Part shown: piece by piece, positions 53,851 through 59,904 of the stretch
How positions within the stretch are numbered: position 1 is the stretch's first letter
Layout of the letters: the number at the start of each line of letters is the position of its first letter
Source: Cristatella mucedo
Lineage: Eukaryota > Bryozoa > Phylactolaemata > Cristatellidae
Reading direction: 5' to 3'
Assembly (NCBI GenBank): GCA_009760855.2
Contig: WPIO01000031.1
Coordinates: forward strand, 4,349,501-4,413,500
Length of the DNA: 64,000 bases
The notes under the pieces: model-generated
Database searches by the model: none
The model's input: only the letters and a program-made list of their open reading frames with translations
What the model was told of the DNA's origin: nothing
Program-made: the position numbers and the translations under genes

Positions 53851-56800
53851 CCCCACGATGCTTGCACACTCACGTGCCTGTGAGATTGGATGATGCGCTG
53901 TCGACGCAATGATCTTCACCCGCTCGACGGTTCGATAACGGTGCGGCTAGCAGTTTGTTAATAGCGTCCGATAGTCGAGCATCGCGCAGCGATCGGCCAT
54001 TGACACACACGAACTGCAGCCTGTTGTCCATGTGTAGTACTCTTGCAATGCATCCGTCTACCGATGCATAACCGTCGGCGAAGTGGACCTCGCAGAGGAG
54101 TGGCAGGTACTCGGTCCCAAATGCTTGGGCAAAAGCACCTGCAAGAGCACCATTGATCAGTCTGCTGAACAGCCAGGAGCAGGAGCAGCAGCAGGAGCAG
54201 CAGCAGAAGCAGCAGCAGAAGCAACAGCAGCCAGTGCCGACAGACCTGATACTGTTTCCAGTTTCTTTGCTTGAAACAGCACTTTACCAGCTTCCTCATT
54301 TCGAAAAGAGAAAGAAATTCTCGGGTGCACTAGCGACATAACTTTTAGCCAATACAGTATCTTTTCAATCTGCCTTGGCACACTGCAATGCTTCCGTCGA
54401 ACCGGCAAGTTCCAGAACAAGCCCTCGACAACGACCGTGGTGCCGCAGCATGGTCTTGGGTTGAGCGTTTCGTATACGCCGGCTGCAGAAGGGAAGAAAG
54501 ACGCTTACCGATGCGTCTCGCGACAAAAAGGGCAAAAGGATGTTTGTGGCAGCTGTCAAAGACTAACGGCCGCCTGCACTCCACGATGACGATAGCACAT
54601 CATGGGTAATCACCTGCGATTTGACTTACTGCAGCAGCTATTTCTAAAGACCTTCTCGTAAGTGTTCCTCCCGGTATTCGCCTCCTCCCCGTCTGCATGT
54701 CTGGACACGACCTGAACCGTCTTGCTGAGCTCTACGATGCCTGCGAGCGACTCCCCTCGGCATGCCAGGGATTCTGCAGCCTCGGCACACCGGTTTGCCG
54801 TACTGCTGCCAGTTCTAGCTGCATTCCTGTGGGCGAAAAAAGTAAGCATCTGAGCTCCTGAACGTACACAGCACCAATAAAACACGACTACAGAACTACA
54901 GAACTACAGAACCTACAGAACTACATCAGCCTCAGGCAGAGCAGGAGGCAAGCACAGCTACTTCTGATCAACCGACTTCTTTCACAGCCAACGCTTCAGT
55001 GAAAGGCAAGGCTGGCATCCTCGGCTTCACCAAAGGCACATCTGTTCCACTCCTATGCTTAAGACCGCTGGCGACAGACGCTTTTGCTTTGCAGGGCCTA
55101 GACTGTGGTGCTCACTTCCACAGTTCTTACGCGACGACAACTACTCTCCTGCTGCCGACTGAGGCACATAATTTCCAAGCATACTGAGCTAATGATAATA
55201 ATAATAATAATAATAATAACAATTCACTTGATAAAGCGCCCTCAGAGAACTCAATCTCTCTCTCTAGGCGCTTTACATTCGCTGTAAAGTGAAATGCAAT
55301 TGAATGGTAAGTAAAATCATGCTTGAAAAACAAACAAAATGAATAATATGGTTAGGGGTGACATGCACAGGGTCAGCATGCAAATGTCGTTAGTGGCAGC
55401 ATGCACAGTGTCAGCACGCATAAGCACATCAAGGACGAATCACAGGGACCGACTAAATGCTGTCCTAAATAGGTGTGTTTTTAGGTTTCTTTTAAATGTG
55501 GTCAGGTCGGGAGATGTTCTGATGCAAGTCGGTAGATAGTTCCAGGCTTTGGGAGCATATGAACTAAATGCACGGTCTCTAAAGGATTTAAGGTTTGTAC
55601 GAGGTATTTCTAGACTGTTGGATTCCGAAAAGTGGGTGGTACGATGCTTGGCCTGATGGGGTAGTATATCTGACAGATAGGCTGGAGACATAGAATGAAG
55701 GGACCTAAAAGTGAGCGACAAGACCTTGAAGTCAATCCGTTGCTTGACTGGTAGCCAGTGCCGGTCGGCGAGAAGTGGAGTAATGGGGCAACTGCGACGC
55801 TCACGACAGACAAGCCTAGCTGCAGAGTTGTGAACTAGCTGCAATCGCCTGATCACACATGCTGGTAGGCCAGTAAGCAGTGAGTTGCAGAAGTCGAGAC
55901 GGGGATGTCACGAATGCGTGGACCAACTTGGACGTGGTATCCTTATCTAAACAAGCCCTAATTTTAGCAATGTTATGAAGCTGAAAATAGGCTGATTTGA
56001 CTGTGGAGCTGATGTGGTCGTCTAACGAGAGGTCGCTTTGAAATATGACACCTAGATTTCGAGCTGATTCAACTGGAGATATGCTGGCAGAGCCAATTTT
56101 GAGAGTCAGCCTTTCCAATCTCTGGATCACACTGGGTTTGCCCATAACTAGTAAGTTAGTTTTATCATCGTTAAGTTTTAGAAAATTTGCTGCCATCCAT
56201 GTGCGGATGTCATCAATGCATGCAGCTAGTGAGTTTAGAGAATTTGAGGTGCTCGAAGGGTGGGAGGGATCAAAGCAAAGGTACAACTGAGTGTCATCCG
56301 CATAGAAGTGAAAGCCTAGATTGTGCTTGGCAATCACATCAGCAAGAGGCAGAGTATAAACCGTGAAAAGAACCGGACCTAGCACTGAGCCCTGAGGTAC
56401 GCCATATTTCAGAGGTACTTCAGATGATCTTTGTCCATTCACGTCAATAAATAAATAAATAAATAAATAAATCCTAGCTGATTAAACAGCCTCTTTTTGT
56501 ATAGCGACAGAAGAGCCTTTACGGCTATCACCACCGCTTGCAGTGGCGATATAGAATCGCCCACCGCAGGAATCGAACCCACGACCTCGGGACCGAGGTC
56601 GTGAAAGCAACCGCCTTACCTAGTGTGCCATCACAGCTCACCCTCTGGAGTCTCCCACTGAGATAGGACCTGAACCACTGCAGAGCAGTGCCAGTGATGC
56701 CCAGGCGAGATGAGAGGCGCTCTAGAAGAACTTTGTGATCGATGGTATCAAAAGCTGCCGAAAGATCAAGCAAAACAAGCAGAGACACTCTACCCATGTC

Positions 56801-57257
56801 TGCATTCCTAAGTAGGTCGTTGTATACCCGAAGCAATGCTGCCTCTGTGGAGTGATTAGCTCTAAAGCCAGACTGGAACTTACTAGCAAGGTGTGAGGTT
56901 TCGATATACGAGTTCAGCTGGTCCGCCACGACCCGTTCGACCCTATGTCATTGAAAGTGGGCTGACCAGATTTGGGCGGCTGTAGAACTTGTATTGGTTT
57001 TTTATTAGAGCAAACCTGCACAGGATGACCTTTAACCTGCACAGGATGTACAGCCGGCCATTAATTGACCGAACGATCGCGACTGTGCGAATGGCGACCG
57101 TCAGTAGGCTCGAAGTCTGCAATGCCGAAGCTAAGAATGCACGGGTTTATGGGTTCATGCTCCACTGCTGACTTCGTTTCAAATGTAGATGCGAAATCGC
57201 AGTCGGTAGAGGCTAATCTCTCACCTCCTTCACGGTCTATTAATCTGCGTTTGCATG

Positions 57258-57321
<64 letters not shown>

Positions 57322-59157
57322 TCTCTCCCTTGCTCTGTCTCTCTCTCCCTTGCTCTGTCTCTGTCTCTCTCTATGCCTCTCTCACTGCAGCTCATTCTCT
57401 CTCCACTTCATTTGACCAACCCTCTCTTCATCTTTATTTCTCTCACCCATCGCCCTGTTTCTGTGTTTCCCTGTCTCATCTCTTCCGTCTATCTCCTCTG
57501 TCTCTTTCACTCTACCTTTCCATGTCACCATGCTCTGGTCCTCTTCAAACCTTCCTTGTCTATTGTCTATTCTTTATTGTCCGGCCGGCTCCACACTTCT
57601 TTTCTGTCCGGCCCGTCTCCTACCGTCTCCGTGTCTTTCTGTCCCTTCTTCCTCTTTCCCTTCCTCTGCAGTGGGACAGCTCTCAGGTTAGCTGAGATAC
57701 TAGCCCTTGCCTTAGTGGGTCTTACTAGGGCACTTAGAGCGACACGTAGCGGGAGTACTAGCCAAGTAGAATTTTGTTGGTGACACACATTAGTTAAACG
57801 GGAGGTGTCAGTGTGACAGCGAGATCTGCTCAGGTTGAAATGGAGCTTTGGTCAGACAAAGAGCTGTCAGGACGTGGACCGACTACTGTACTCCATTAGA
57901 CAAAGAGCGAAAGGATGGCAAGCTGGCGTAGGAGCCATCTAATAAATTACATGGGGAGGGAATAGGCCGAGGACCGACACCAAGAACTGGGATCCAACAA
58001 AGTAGCAGCTACCCTACGCTCAAGGTCAGGAGGGCAGAGAGAGGGGAGAGAGGAGAGAGAAATGAGAGGAGAGGGAGAGAGAGGAGGGGGAGAGAGAGAA
58101 GAGAGGAGAGAGAGAGGAGAGAGCAACTTAGACTGTGCGGTTGTGTTCTGTCGGCTAATCTCATAGCTGCTCATATCTTCCGTTTCGGGGTCGGGACCAT
58201 CGCTAGCGACTCAGGCGTGTGGAAGCTTATTGTAGTCGAGCTTCGAGAAAACACGTAGGTTGGTTTATTGTAGCCTGACTTCGGGAGTTCGTGCAATTAA
58301 CTCCGTCGGTCCGGTGGGCGCCACGTAAAGTGCTTTCGCCGGCGTGTAACCACTACGAACAGGCCCACAATAAACTGTTGCTTTCGGCACCCAGTTGTGG
58401 CCGCTTGTGTTTTAAGCGAGCTGCACTGCACCATCCACCGGTAGAGAAGGGGGGAGGGGGGCCGAGCTTCTGTGAGGTTGCACCTCTAGCAATAAAATAA
58501 TTAAAAGCATTTTTCTAGATGTTGCCCATAAAGTAGTAACCAGTTTGTTGACTCGACAAACACAAGTTTACGTGCCTCTTGAGTGCCCGCAAAGTTTCCA
58601 GTTGGAGCACAATGCCGGCGATGTTGCGAATAACCGATAACACAACTAGGGAGTGCACACGAGTTGACTGCTACTCACAGAGCTAGCCAGTCGGCCCGTG
58701 TGGACAGCAGCAATTACAGGCCTGGCTGATCCGAGGGCTCACTTGCGATCACTTACCAACTGCAGGCCGCTTGTTGAGCTGCACTTTCAAGACCGGCTAG
58801 GCGATGGCCCGACCCTACCACGAGGCTACATTCTGCTTGACAGGTAAAGTCAGCCAAAGCGTGAGTACCCACGCACGGAGCACTAATATGAACAACCGCG
58901 TTAGCACTGGGCACAGCGCTGGCTGCAATGGAGGTGTGATGTTACCTCTGGCCGACCAAGATCATGTCCTCTTTACTAATGCCGACGCCATTGTCCACAA
59001 CCTGGACGTTCCCGAAATTCAACGCTGCACGAACGGCCACGCATGTAGCCGATGCCTTCAGGGCATTACAGACCAGCTCCTCGACGCATTGCAAGTAGCT
59101 GCTTACGACCGTTGCCGACCGGATCTGCCAGGCTGTGGGTGACGAAAGCCTTCCAAT
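30473..59157 (-). CDS. MLH3: MLH3, MutL homologue 3, 13 recognised coding exons
   Basis: MLH3 pairs with MLH1 to form MutL-gamma, a nuclear endonuclease acting in mismatch repair and meiotic crossover formation. Thirteen exons are placed: 59157-58946, 54826-54630, 54482-54246, 54138-53874, 53555-53298, 50331-48363, 45333-45108, 42536-42358, 39344-39224, 33413-33198, 33087-32969, 32871-32766 and 30813-30473. All introns have GT/AG ends and every junction keeps the reading phase, giving about 1482 residues including an assumed Met (human 1453). Domains in order are the GHKL ATPase (about 1-215), the transducer (about 216-345), a long low-conservation linker (about 390-1180) and the C-terminal endonuclease/dimerisation domain (about 1195-1410). 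DQHAAHERIRLE, ACRGAIKF and QCAHGRP are intact. The initiator exon is missing. MLH1, PMS1 and PMS2 are less likely, because the spacing and the C-terminal motifs fit MLH3 best. Confidence 0.9.
31537..31712 (+). mobile_element. tRNA-derived SINE, family A
   Basis: A tRNA-like head (ATGGCACACTAAGTAAAG, then GGTCGTGGGTTTGAATCC as the B box) is followed by the family body (CGGTGGGCGATCCTTTATT, GGTGGTGATAGCC) and the 3' GAGGCTGCTAAATCAGCTAG with an ATT tail. It lies in intron 12 of MLH3, antisense to the gene. Confidence 0.75.
31716..32072 (-). mobile_element. LINE family 1, 3' UTR copy, plus a facing 3' terminus
   Basis: A minus-strand 3' UTR copy starts with ATAATACACTTGATAAAGC at about 31763. 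It faces a second, plus-strand 3' terminus of about 45 bp (GGTTCTCTGAGGGTGCTATAAC). The pair forms a small inverted repeat. Confidence 0.75.
32075..32330 (-). mobile_element. second LINE family, 3' end
   Basis: It is closely similar to the plus-strand copy at 17575-17970 and the 26.4-kb copy, including ATCTCCGTCTGTAAC, CACAAAGCCATAAAGAC and TTCGGTATGCATTCGGTAGCC. Confidence 0.7.
32766..32871 (-). CDS. MLH3: MLH3 exon 12
   Basis: This 106-bp exon lies between acceptor TCTGTTGCAG|GTA and donor CAGAG|GTGAGC and enters in phase 0. It encodes VVLQDVLGEISSTG followed by AFQVQLSSQACRG, matching human MLH3 VEEFIREQLELLQTTG and LPLTVQKVLASQACHG. It carries the conserved ACxG of the C-terminal nuclease fold. 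Confidence 0.9.
32969..33087 (-). CDS. MLH3: MLH3 exon 11
   Basis: This 119-bp exon lies between acceptor TTCCCGGCCGAGCAG|GT and donor AAG|GTTTGT. It encodes IVGTTLPSGCVSISEFPRCL and on to ESLIK, aligning with human LEFVFPDTSDSLVLVGKVP and the helix before VEEFIREQ. Similarity is modest, but phase 1 in and phase 0 out fit both neighbours exactly. It is too short and Met-poor to appear as a long open frame. Confidence 0.8.
33198..33413 (-). CDS. MLH3: MLH3 exon 10, endonuclease active-site exon
   Basis: The acceptor is GTTGCATTGCAG|AT and the donor is CTCG|GTAAAC. It encodes TLLAVDQHAAHERIRLEDL, almost identical to human MLH3 LLVLVDQHAAHERIRLEQL. This is the DQHA(X)2E(X)4E metal-binding endonuclease motif (Asp at about residue 1231), and all key residues are present. 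It continues with FRPLQLSFPIRVQLGGTF and HSWDQLRRLG, matching the human strand-helix segment ending NLEDLG. Confidence 0.95.
33755..33880 (-). mobile_element. tRNA-derived SINE, family B
   Basis: On the minus strand it begins GGTTTGGTCCAGCAGTTAAG (tRNA-like A-box head) and continues with CTCACCCCGGCCAAGG and the B-box-like GGTATCGAGCCCC. It ends GGTTAAGTTCTCGTGGCGAG, which resembles the LINE family 1 3' end. Related copies lie at 39416, 41300 and 51275. Confidence 0.7.
35042..35170 (-). mobile_element. tRNA-derived SINE, family A, degraded
   Basis: It shares GAAGAGCCCTAGAGGCTATCA and the tRNA-like segment near 35120-35160 with other family A copies, with more substitutions. Confidence 0.5.
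35312..35845 (+). mobile_element. LINE family 1, RT fragment with nonsense codon
   Basis: It encodes the RT segment with HFYADDTQL (the catalytic YADD), through DDHISSTIKSA to LVHAFVTSCLDFCNSLL. A TAA directly after DDTQL inactivates it. It lies in MLH3 intron 9, antisense to the gene. Confidence 0.85.
36524..37180 (-). mobile_element. LINE family 1, C-terminal part and 3' UTR
   Basis: It starts with ATA units and TTGCTAAAGTGCCCTCAGAGA (3' end), then the 3' UTR and broken frames with VLSLTFRSLHYLASAYLSDL and AWNSLPTC. It is more diverged than the 37.7-kb copy. Confidence 0.85.
37660..39208 (-). mobile_element. LINE family 1, best-preserved RT copy, inactive
   Basis: The 3' end is (ATA)n-TTCACTTGATAAAGCGCC. 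The reading frame from 39216 leftward encodes RT motifs including LLNLSAAFDTIDHKVLL, YGVPQGSVLGPVLFTVY and FHFYADDTQLYL, typical of the L2/CR1 group. It lacks the 5' UTR and the endonuclease domain. An extra base near 38371 shifts the frame just after LVHAFVTS, and an insertion of about 10 bp near 38105-38125 shifts it again. It lies in MLH3 intron 9 in the same orientation as the gene. Its 5' junction is about 15 bp past the exon 9 donor. Confidence 0.92.
39224..39344 (-). CDS. MLH3: MLH3 exon 9
   Basis: This 121-bp exon lies between acceptor TTCTTACTTCAATAG|GAC and donor TCATCAG|GTAAGG. It encodes DRMPSCSAGRLLQLDG followed by ISRCELIGQFDCKFVLLKM. The second part matches human MLH3 [20 protein letters not shown], the first strand of the C-terminal domain. 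The human segment with NPVFARYPEV that precedes it is shortened or absent. The exon leaves in phase 1, so it joins exon 10 as MISS-DAVTLLAVDQHA. It was found by searching for this exact missing segment. Confidence 0.85.
39416..39535 (+). mobile_element. tRNA-derived SINE, family B
   Basis: It begins GGTTTGGTCCAGCGGTTACG and contains GGTCTCGAGCCCC as B box. It ends TAAGTTCTCTCAGGGCGCTG, nearly the LINE family 1 3' terminus. It lies in MLH3 intron 8, close to exon 9. Confidence 0.75.
39680..40860 (-). mobile_element. LINE family 1, degraded copy split by a solo LTR
   Basis: Minus-strand fragments resemble SDLSLGGHIS, LVHIFVTSRLGFCNSLL and, beyond the LTR, LINE sequence continuing to about 40860. 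It is older and more diverged than the 37.7-kb copy. It extends further 5' (through the equivalent of the ERV-ADPLNLYV segment and beyond) than the two younger copies. Confidence 0.75.
40141..40373 (+). mobile_element. solo LTR, 233 bp, inserted in a LINE
   Basis: The segment begins TGTGACTATT and ends AACTACA (TG...CA). It is flanked by the direct repeat GGGAG (40136-40140 and 40374-40378) and interrupts an otherwise collinear LINE. It has a TATA-like GATATATATAAG at about 40203 and AATAAA at 40297, both on the plus strand. This is what remains after recombination between the two LTRs of an LTR retrotransposon. No internal coding sequence remains. Confidence 0.8.
40911..41211. repeat. 14-bp minisatellite, about 21 units
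   Basis: Tandem AGCTCATCTACACA units are nearly identical throughout, apart from a small rearranged patch at about 40965-40990. It lies in MLH3 intron 8. Confidence 0.95.
41300..41440 (-). mobile_element. tRNA-derived SINE, family B, degraded
   Basis: The minus strand has GCTTTGGCCCAGGGGTTATG, then TGGTGTCGAGCCCCTGTGGC and GTGAAGCAC-like sequence as in the other family B copies, with an altered middle part. Confidence 0.5.
41535..42180 (+). mobile_element. LINE family 1, degraded RT C-terminal part
   Basis: Broken plus-strand frames match FQSDLSLD, SKLVHAFVTS, LADLHWLPIKQQNDFKILLL and LRSLHSLAPAY. It ends about 180 bp from MLH3 exon 8. Confidence 0.8.
42358..42536 (-). CDS. MLH3: MLH3 exon 8
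   Basis: This 179-bp exon lies between acceptor CACCTTCGGCCGCAG|GC (phase 1 in) and donor ATCAGC|GTAAGT (phase 0 out). The peptide NAVPFLSARAVAKELRI resembles human MLH3 LVLPFLPRARAERTVMR, which lies at the end of the linker before the C-terminal domain. The plus strand is also open here, but the perfect GTAAGT and the phase match with exons 7 and 9 favour the minus strand. Confidence 0.7.
43830..44775. repeat. degenerate AT-rich tandem array, about 0.9 kb
   Basis: Short variants of CTACTCATAAT/TTATAAT follow each other for about 900 bp with no fixed higher-order unit. It looks like an old, heavily mutated minisatellite of roughly 10-12 bp units, and lies in MLH3 intron 7. Confidence 0.8.
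45108..45333 (-). CDS. MLH3: MLH3 exon 7 (probable)
   Basis: The acceptor is TCTATTCTTTTGAGTAG|CAG, and TAGCAG offers two acceptors 3 nt apart. The donor is AGTACAG|GTACAG, with a second in-phase donor 6 nt further (ending at 45102). It enters in phase 0 and leaves in phase 1, exactly as exons 6 and 8 require. It encodes about 75 residues containing TACDWDECSDFEV. Only the CDW...DF part faintly resembles human CCSDWQRHFD, so the assignment rests mainly on splice signals, phase and position. Confidence 0.6.
45425..45600 (+). mobile_element. LINE family 1, short degraded fragment
   Basis: Broken frames match SAAGLVCREW, DLDWVLIKKSIEFKVLSLTF and the following LHS, equivalent to LVCRERR...LHWLPVKQ in better copies. 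Confidence 0.75.
46088..46185 (-). mobile_element. LINE family 1, 3' terminus
   Basis: AATAATAAT units and ACACTTGATAAAGCACCCTC are followed by the start of the 3' UTR. Confidence 0.8.
46398..46620 (-). mobile_element. LINE family 1, 3' UTR copy
   Basis: It contains CACTTGATAAAGCGCCCTCA, then GGTTAGGGGTGACATGCACA and the tandem GTCAGCATGC phrases of the family 3' UTR. Confidence 0.85.
46632..47009 (+). other. unassigned 125-codon open frame in MLH3 intron 6
   Basis: This plus-strand ATG-to-stop frame has a basic start (MARRQLARQTEARTQNYQG) and balanced composition. It is antisense to MLH3 and abuts a LINE 3' UTR copy. No family is recognised and the frame may be fortuitous. Confidence 0.2.
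47554..47778 (+). other. unassigned 74-codon open frame with upstream TATA-like box
   Basis: MEEEESAVLQQSYE is followed by a possible donor (GAG|GTATGG) and, if unspliced, a hydrophobic stretch (LYDLLLPTLCATLLV). AATATAAACG lies about 50 bp upstream. It could be the start of a small nested gene on the opposite strand of MLH3, or chance. No family is recognised. Confidence 0.2.
48363..50331 (-). CDS. MLH3: MLH3 exon 6, long linker exon
   Basis: The acceptor is TTTTCCCTTGCAG|TTT and the donor is TCTGAG|GTAGGC. It gives 1969 bp and about 656 codons without a stop, entering in phase 2 and leaving in phase 0. The start LEEITTSSIARSILSKIVKR resembles human MLH3 [20 protein letters not shown], just after the ATPase/transducer domain. 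The rest is Ser-, Arg- and Cys-rich and low in conservation, as expected for the disordered MLH3 linker, with only local similarity such as SSPLKLMRQI to human LGSLEKFKRQY. The frame stays open to 48312, but the splice at 48363 is needed to join exon 7. Confidence 0.85.
50332..53297 (-). other. MLH3 intron 5
   Basis: No exon is needed here, because exon 5 (phase 2 out) joins exon 6 directly. It holds a SINE remnant near 51275 and a repeated CTTCGAAGGACTATT-type phrase near 50893-50990. Otherwise nothing is recognised. Confidence 0.5.
51275..51350 (-). mobile_element. tRNA-derived SINE, family B, short copy
   Basis: On the minus strand, GGTTTGGCCCAGTGGTCAAG and GCTCGCCCCGATCAAGGTCT are followed directly by ATTAAGTTCTCTTAGGGTGC, which resembles the LINE family 1 3' end. 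The B-box part is deleted. Confidence 0.6.
53298..53555 (-). CDS. MLH3: MLH3 exon 5, transducer domain end
   Basis: It encodes KFEKHPIFALKIACPQADCD and on to AAISEFLLKEHI, matching human MLH3 [20 protein letters not shown] and GVKMFLKQEKL. The acceptor GGCCGCAG|A at 53556 is needed for phase with exon 4. A better polypyrimidine acceptor 13 bp upstream would need a different exon 4 donor (GCGG|GTGAAG). The donor is GAGGT|GTAAGT, leaving in phase 2. Confidence 0.85.
53700..53850. repeat. poly-G, (CT)n and (AC)n simple repeats
   Basis: A G-tract (about 53711-53722), a short CT run (about 53768-53788), ACGC units and then an AC array (to about 53848) all lie in MLH3 intron 4. The AC array ends about 25 bp from the exon 4 donor. 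Confidence 0.9.
53874..54138 (-). CDS. MLH3: MLH3 exon 4, transducer domain
   Basis: The acceptor is GTGCTCTTGCAG|GT and the donor is GGCAC|GTGAGT. It encodes AFAQAFGTEYLPLL and MDNRLQFVCVNGRSLRD, followed by INKLL. These match human MLH3 RFCQIYGLGKSQKL and [20 protein letters not shown]. The FVNxR segment is the conserved ribosomal-S5-fold (transducer) region of MutL proteins. It enters in phase 1 and leaves in phase 2. Confidence 0.9.
54139..54245 (-). repeat. imperfect CAG/GCT triplet run in MLH3 intron 3
   Basis: This 107-bp intron is mostly GCTGCT/GCAGCA triplets. Reading through it gives an Ala-rich frame, but the splice joining TCAG to GTGCT restores the MLH3 alignment exactly, so the poly-Ala is not coding. 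Confidence 0.8.
54246..54482 (-). CDS. MLH3: MLH3 exon 3, ATPase motif IV
   Basis: The acceptor is CTTCCCTTCTGCAG|CC and the donor is GTATCAG|GTCTGT. It encodes CGTTVVVEGLFWNLPVRRKH and VMSLVHPRISFSFRNEEAG. These match human MLH3 GTTVTVYNLFYQLPVRRK and LSLMHPSISFSLRND. GTTV is GHKL motif IV and contacts ATP phosphates. It enters in phase 1 and leaves in phase 1. Confidence 0.93.
54630..54826 (-). CDS. MLH3: MLH3 exon 2, ATPase motif III
   Basis: The acceptor is TTTCGCCCACAG|G and the donor is TGCTGCA|GTAAGT. It encodes ACRGESLAGIVELSKTVQVV and TYEKVFRN, matching human MLH3 [20 protein letters not shown] and TFVKLFQ. The GHKL motif III RGEAL appears as RGESL. The upstream YxTSK loop of human MLH3 is not recognisable (ARTGSST here). 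An in-phase alternative acceptor (GCAGCTAG|A) would remove NAAR. Confidence 0.88.
55105..55190 (+). mobile_element. second LINE family, short fragment
   Basis: ACGACAACTACTCTCCTGCT followed by GCCGACTGAGGCACAT matches the 17.7-kb copy. Confidence 0.45.
55192..56940 (-). mobile_element. LINE family 1, RT copy interrupted by a SINE
   Basis: It is nearly identical by eye to the 37.7-kb copy, with the same RT motifs and 3' end. It carries the same extra base after LVHAFVTS (near 55903) and a 5' break within a few bases of the same point, but different flanks. A family A SINE splits it at 56447-56642. It lies in MLH3 intron 1 in the gene's orientation. It lacks the 10-bp insertion of the other copy. 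Confidence 0.92.
56447..56642 (-). mobile_element. tRNA-derived SINE, family A, inserted in a LINE
   Basis: Read on the minus strand it has an A-box-like TGATGGCACACTAGGTAAGG, the palindrome CACGACCTCGGTCCC/GGTCGTG and a B box GGTTCGATTCC. It then has GGTGGGCGATT, GGTGGTGATAGCC and a 3' GCTGTTTAATCAGCTAGG end with an (ATTT)n tail. It interrupts LINE sequence that is continuous in the 37.7-kb copy. Confidence 0.9.
57258..57660 (+). repeat. (CT)n microsatellite grading into pyrimidine-rich sequence
   Basis: About 57 bp of CT repeat are followed by about 340 bp of imperfect CT-rich DNA, in MLH3 intron 1. Confidence 0.9.
58020..58125 (+). repeat. purine-rich imperfect GA repeat
   Basis: GAGAGG and GAGGAG variants run over about 100 bp, in MLH3 intron 1. 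Confidence 0.85.
58946..59157 (-). CDS. MLH3: MLH3 exon 1 (first recognised), ATPase motifs I and II
   Basis: The acceptor is GTGTTCTAG|ATT and the donor is CCAGAG|GTAACA. It encodes IGRLSSPTAWQIRSATVVSS and QCVEELVCNALKASATCVAV, followed by VQVVDNGVGISKED. The first block aligns gap-free from residue 2 of human MLH3 ([20 protein letters not shown]). DNGVG is GHKL motif II. Motif I is altered: human NSIDA is NALKA here. A TAG directly precedes the Ile codon, so the initiator Met must come from another exon. The exon leaves in phase 2. Confidence 0.92.
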
Positions 59158-59689
59158 CTAGAACACACCAGCGTAGCACCATCGGCCGGGATTCTCGGCC
59201 GACGATGTCGCCAGACAGCTTGGCAGGCTTCACGGCGAGGCTGCTGCTGCTGCTCGCTCGGCCAAGGGCAGATCAACCCATTGTCGATGACCAACGACGG
59301 CAGCATTAAGCTTCAATTAGCAAGTGCTACTCCAGGTATCGAGCAGGCGCTCAGCGTAACTTCCGAAACCGGATCTCTTGGCCGCTCGGCATCTCTTACT
59401 GCTAGTCTTCCCGAACGAGGTTTGCCAGTGGTGCATGCCTTTTTTCCAAAGCACGAAAAGGACTACACTGCTAGCTGTCCGAAGAAAAAAACACTTTCGA
59501 CGCTAGAGGAAAAAGCAATGCCCAATAGTTTTTATTTATGATCCATGAGCAAGTGCTCGCTCACTAAGCCAAACGCGGTTTGCATGTTCTGTTGCATGCC
59601 GGGAAACCGTGGCTTCCGTCTTCTCGACCTCAACTCAGAATAAAGGGGGCCAACTATTATTATTATTAACAGGACAGAGTTAACCGCTT

Positions 59690-59842
59690 CTTTCCTATCC
59701 AATGCTACGACAACTAACGATAGTTTACTAACCATTCGACTGTGTTTCCTTTGCAGCGTATGTAAACTGTCTAGAAAGAGATTTGAGTTCTCTGAGGGTA
59801 CCGTACAGATGTATTAATAATAATATTATTATTATTATGAGT
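59690..59842 (+). mobile_element. LINE family 1, 3' end
   Basis: ACCATTCGACTGTGTTTCC, CCTTTGCAGCGTATGTAAAC and GAGTTCTCTGAGGGTACCGT are followed by ATT units. Confidence 0.8.
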
Positions 59843-59904
59843 TCGCAGAGGTCTGCAAAGATGCCATTACAATGCGGTCCGCTGTTTCCTCCTCTGGACG
59901 ATAG

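Noticed and set aside
53958-54299. Ala/Leu-rich frames over the triplet run
   Set aside because: The run is intronic; splicing it out restores the MLH3 alignment exactly.
58130-58420. Second LTR suggested by AATAAAC and GC-rich flanks
   Set aside because: No matching TG...CA ends with a target-site duplication could be found.
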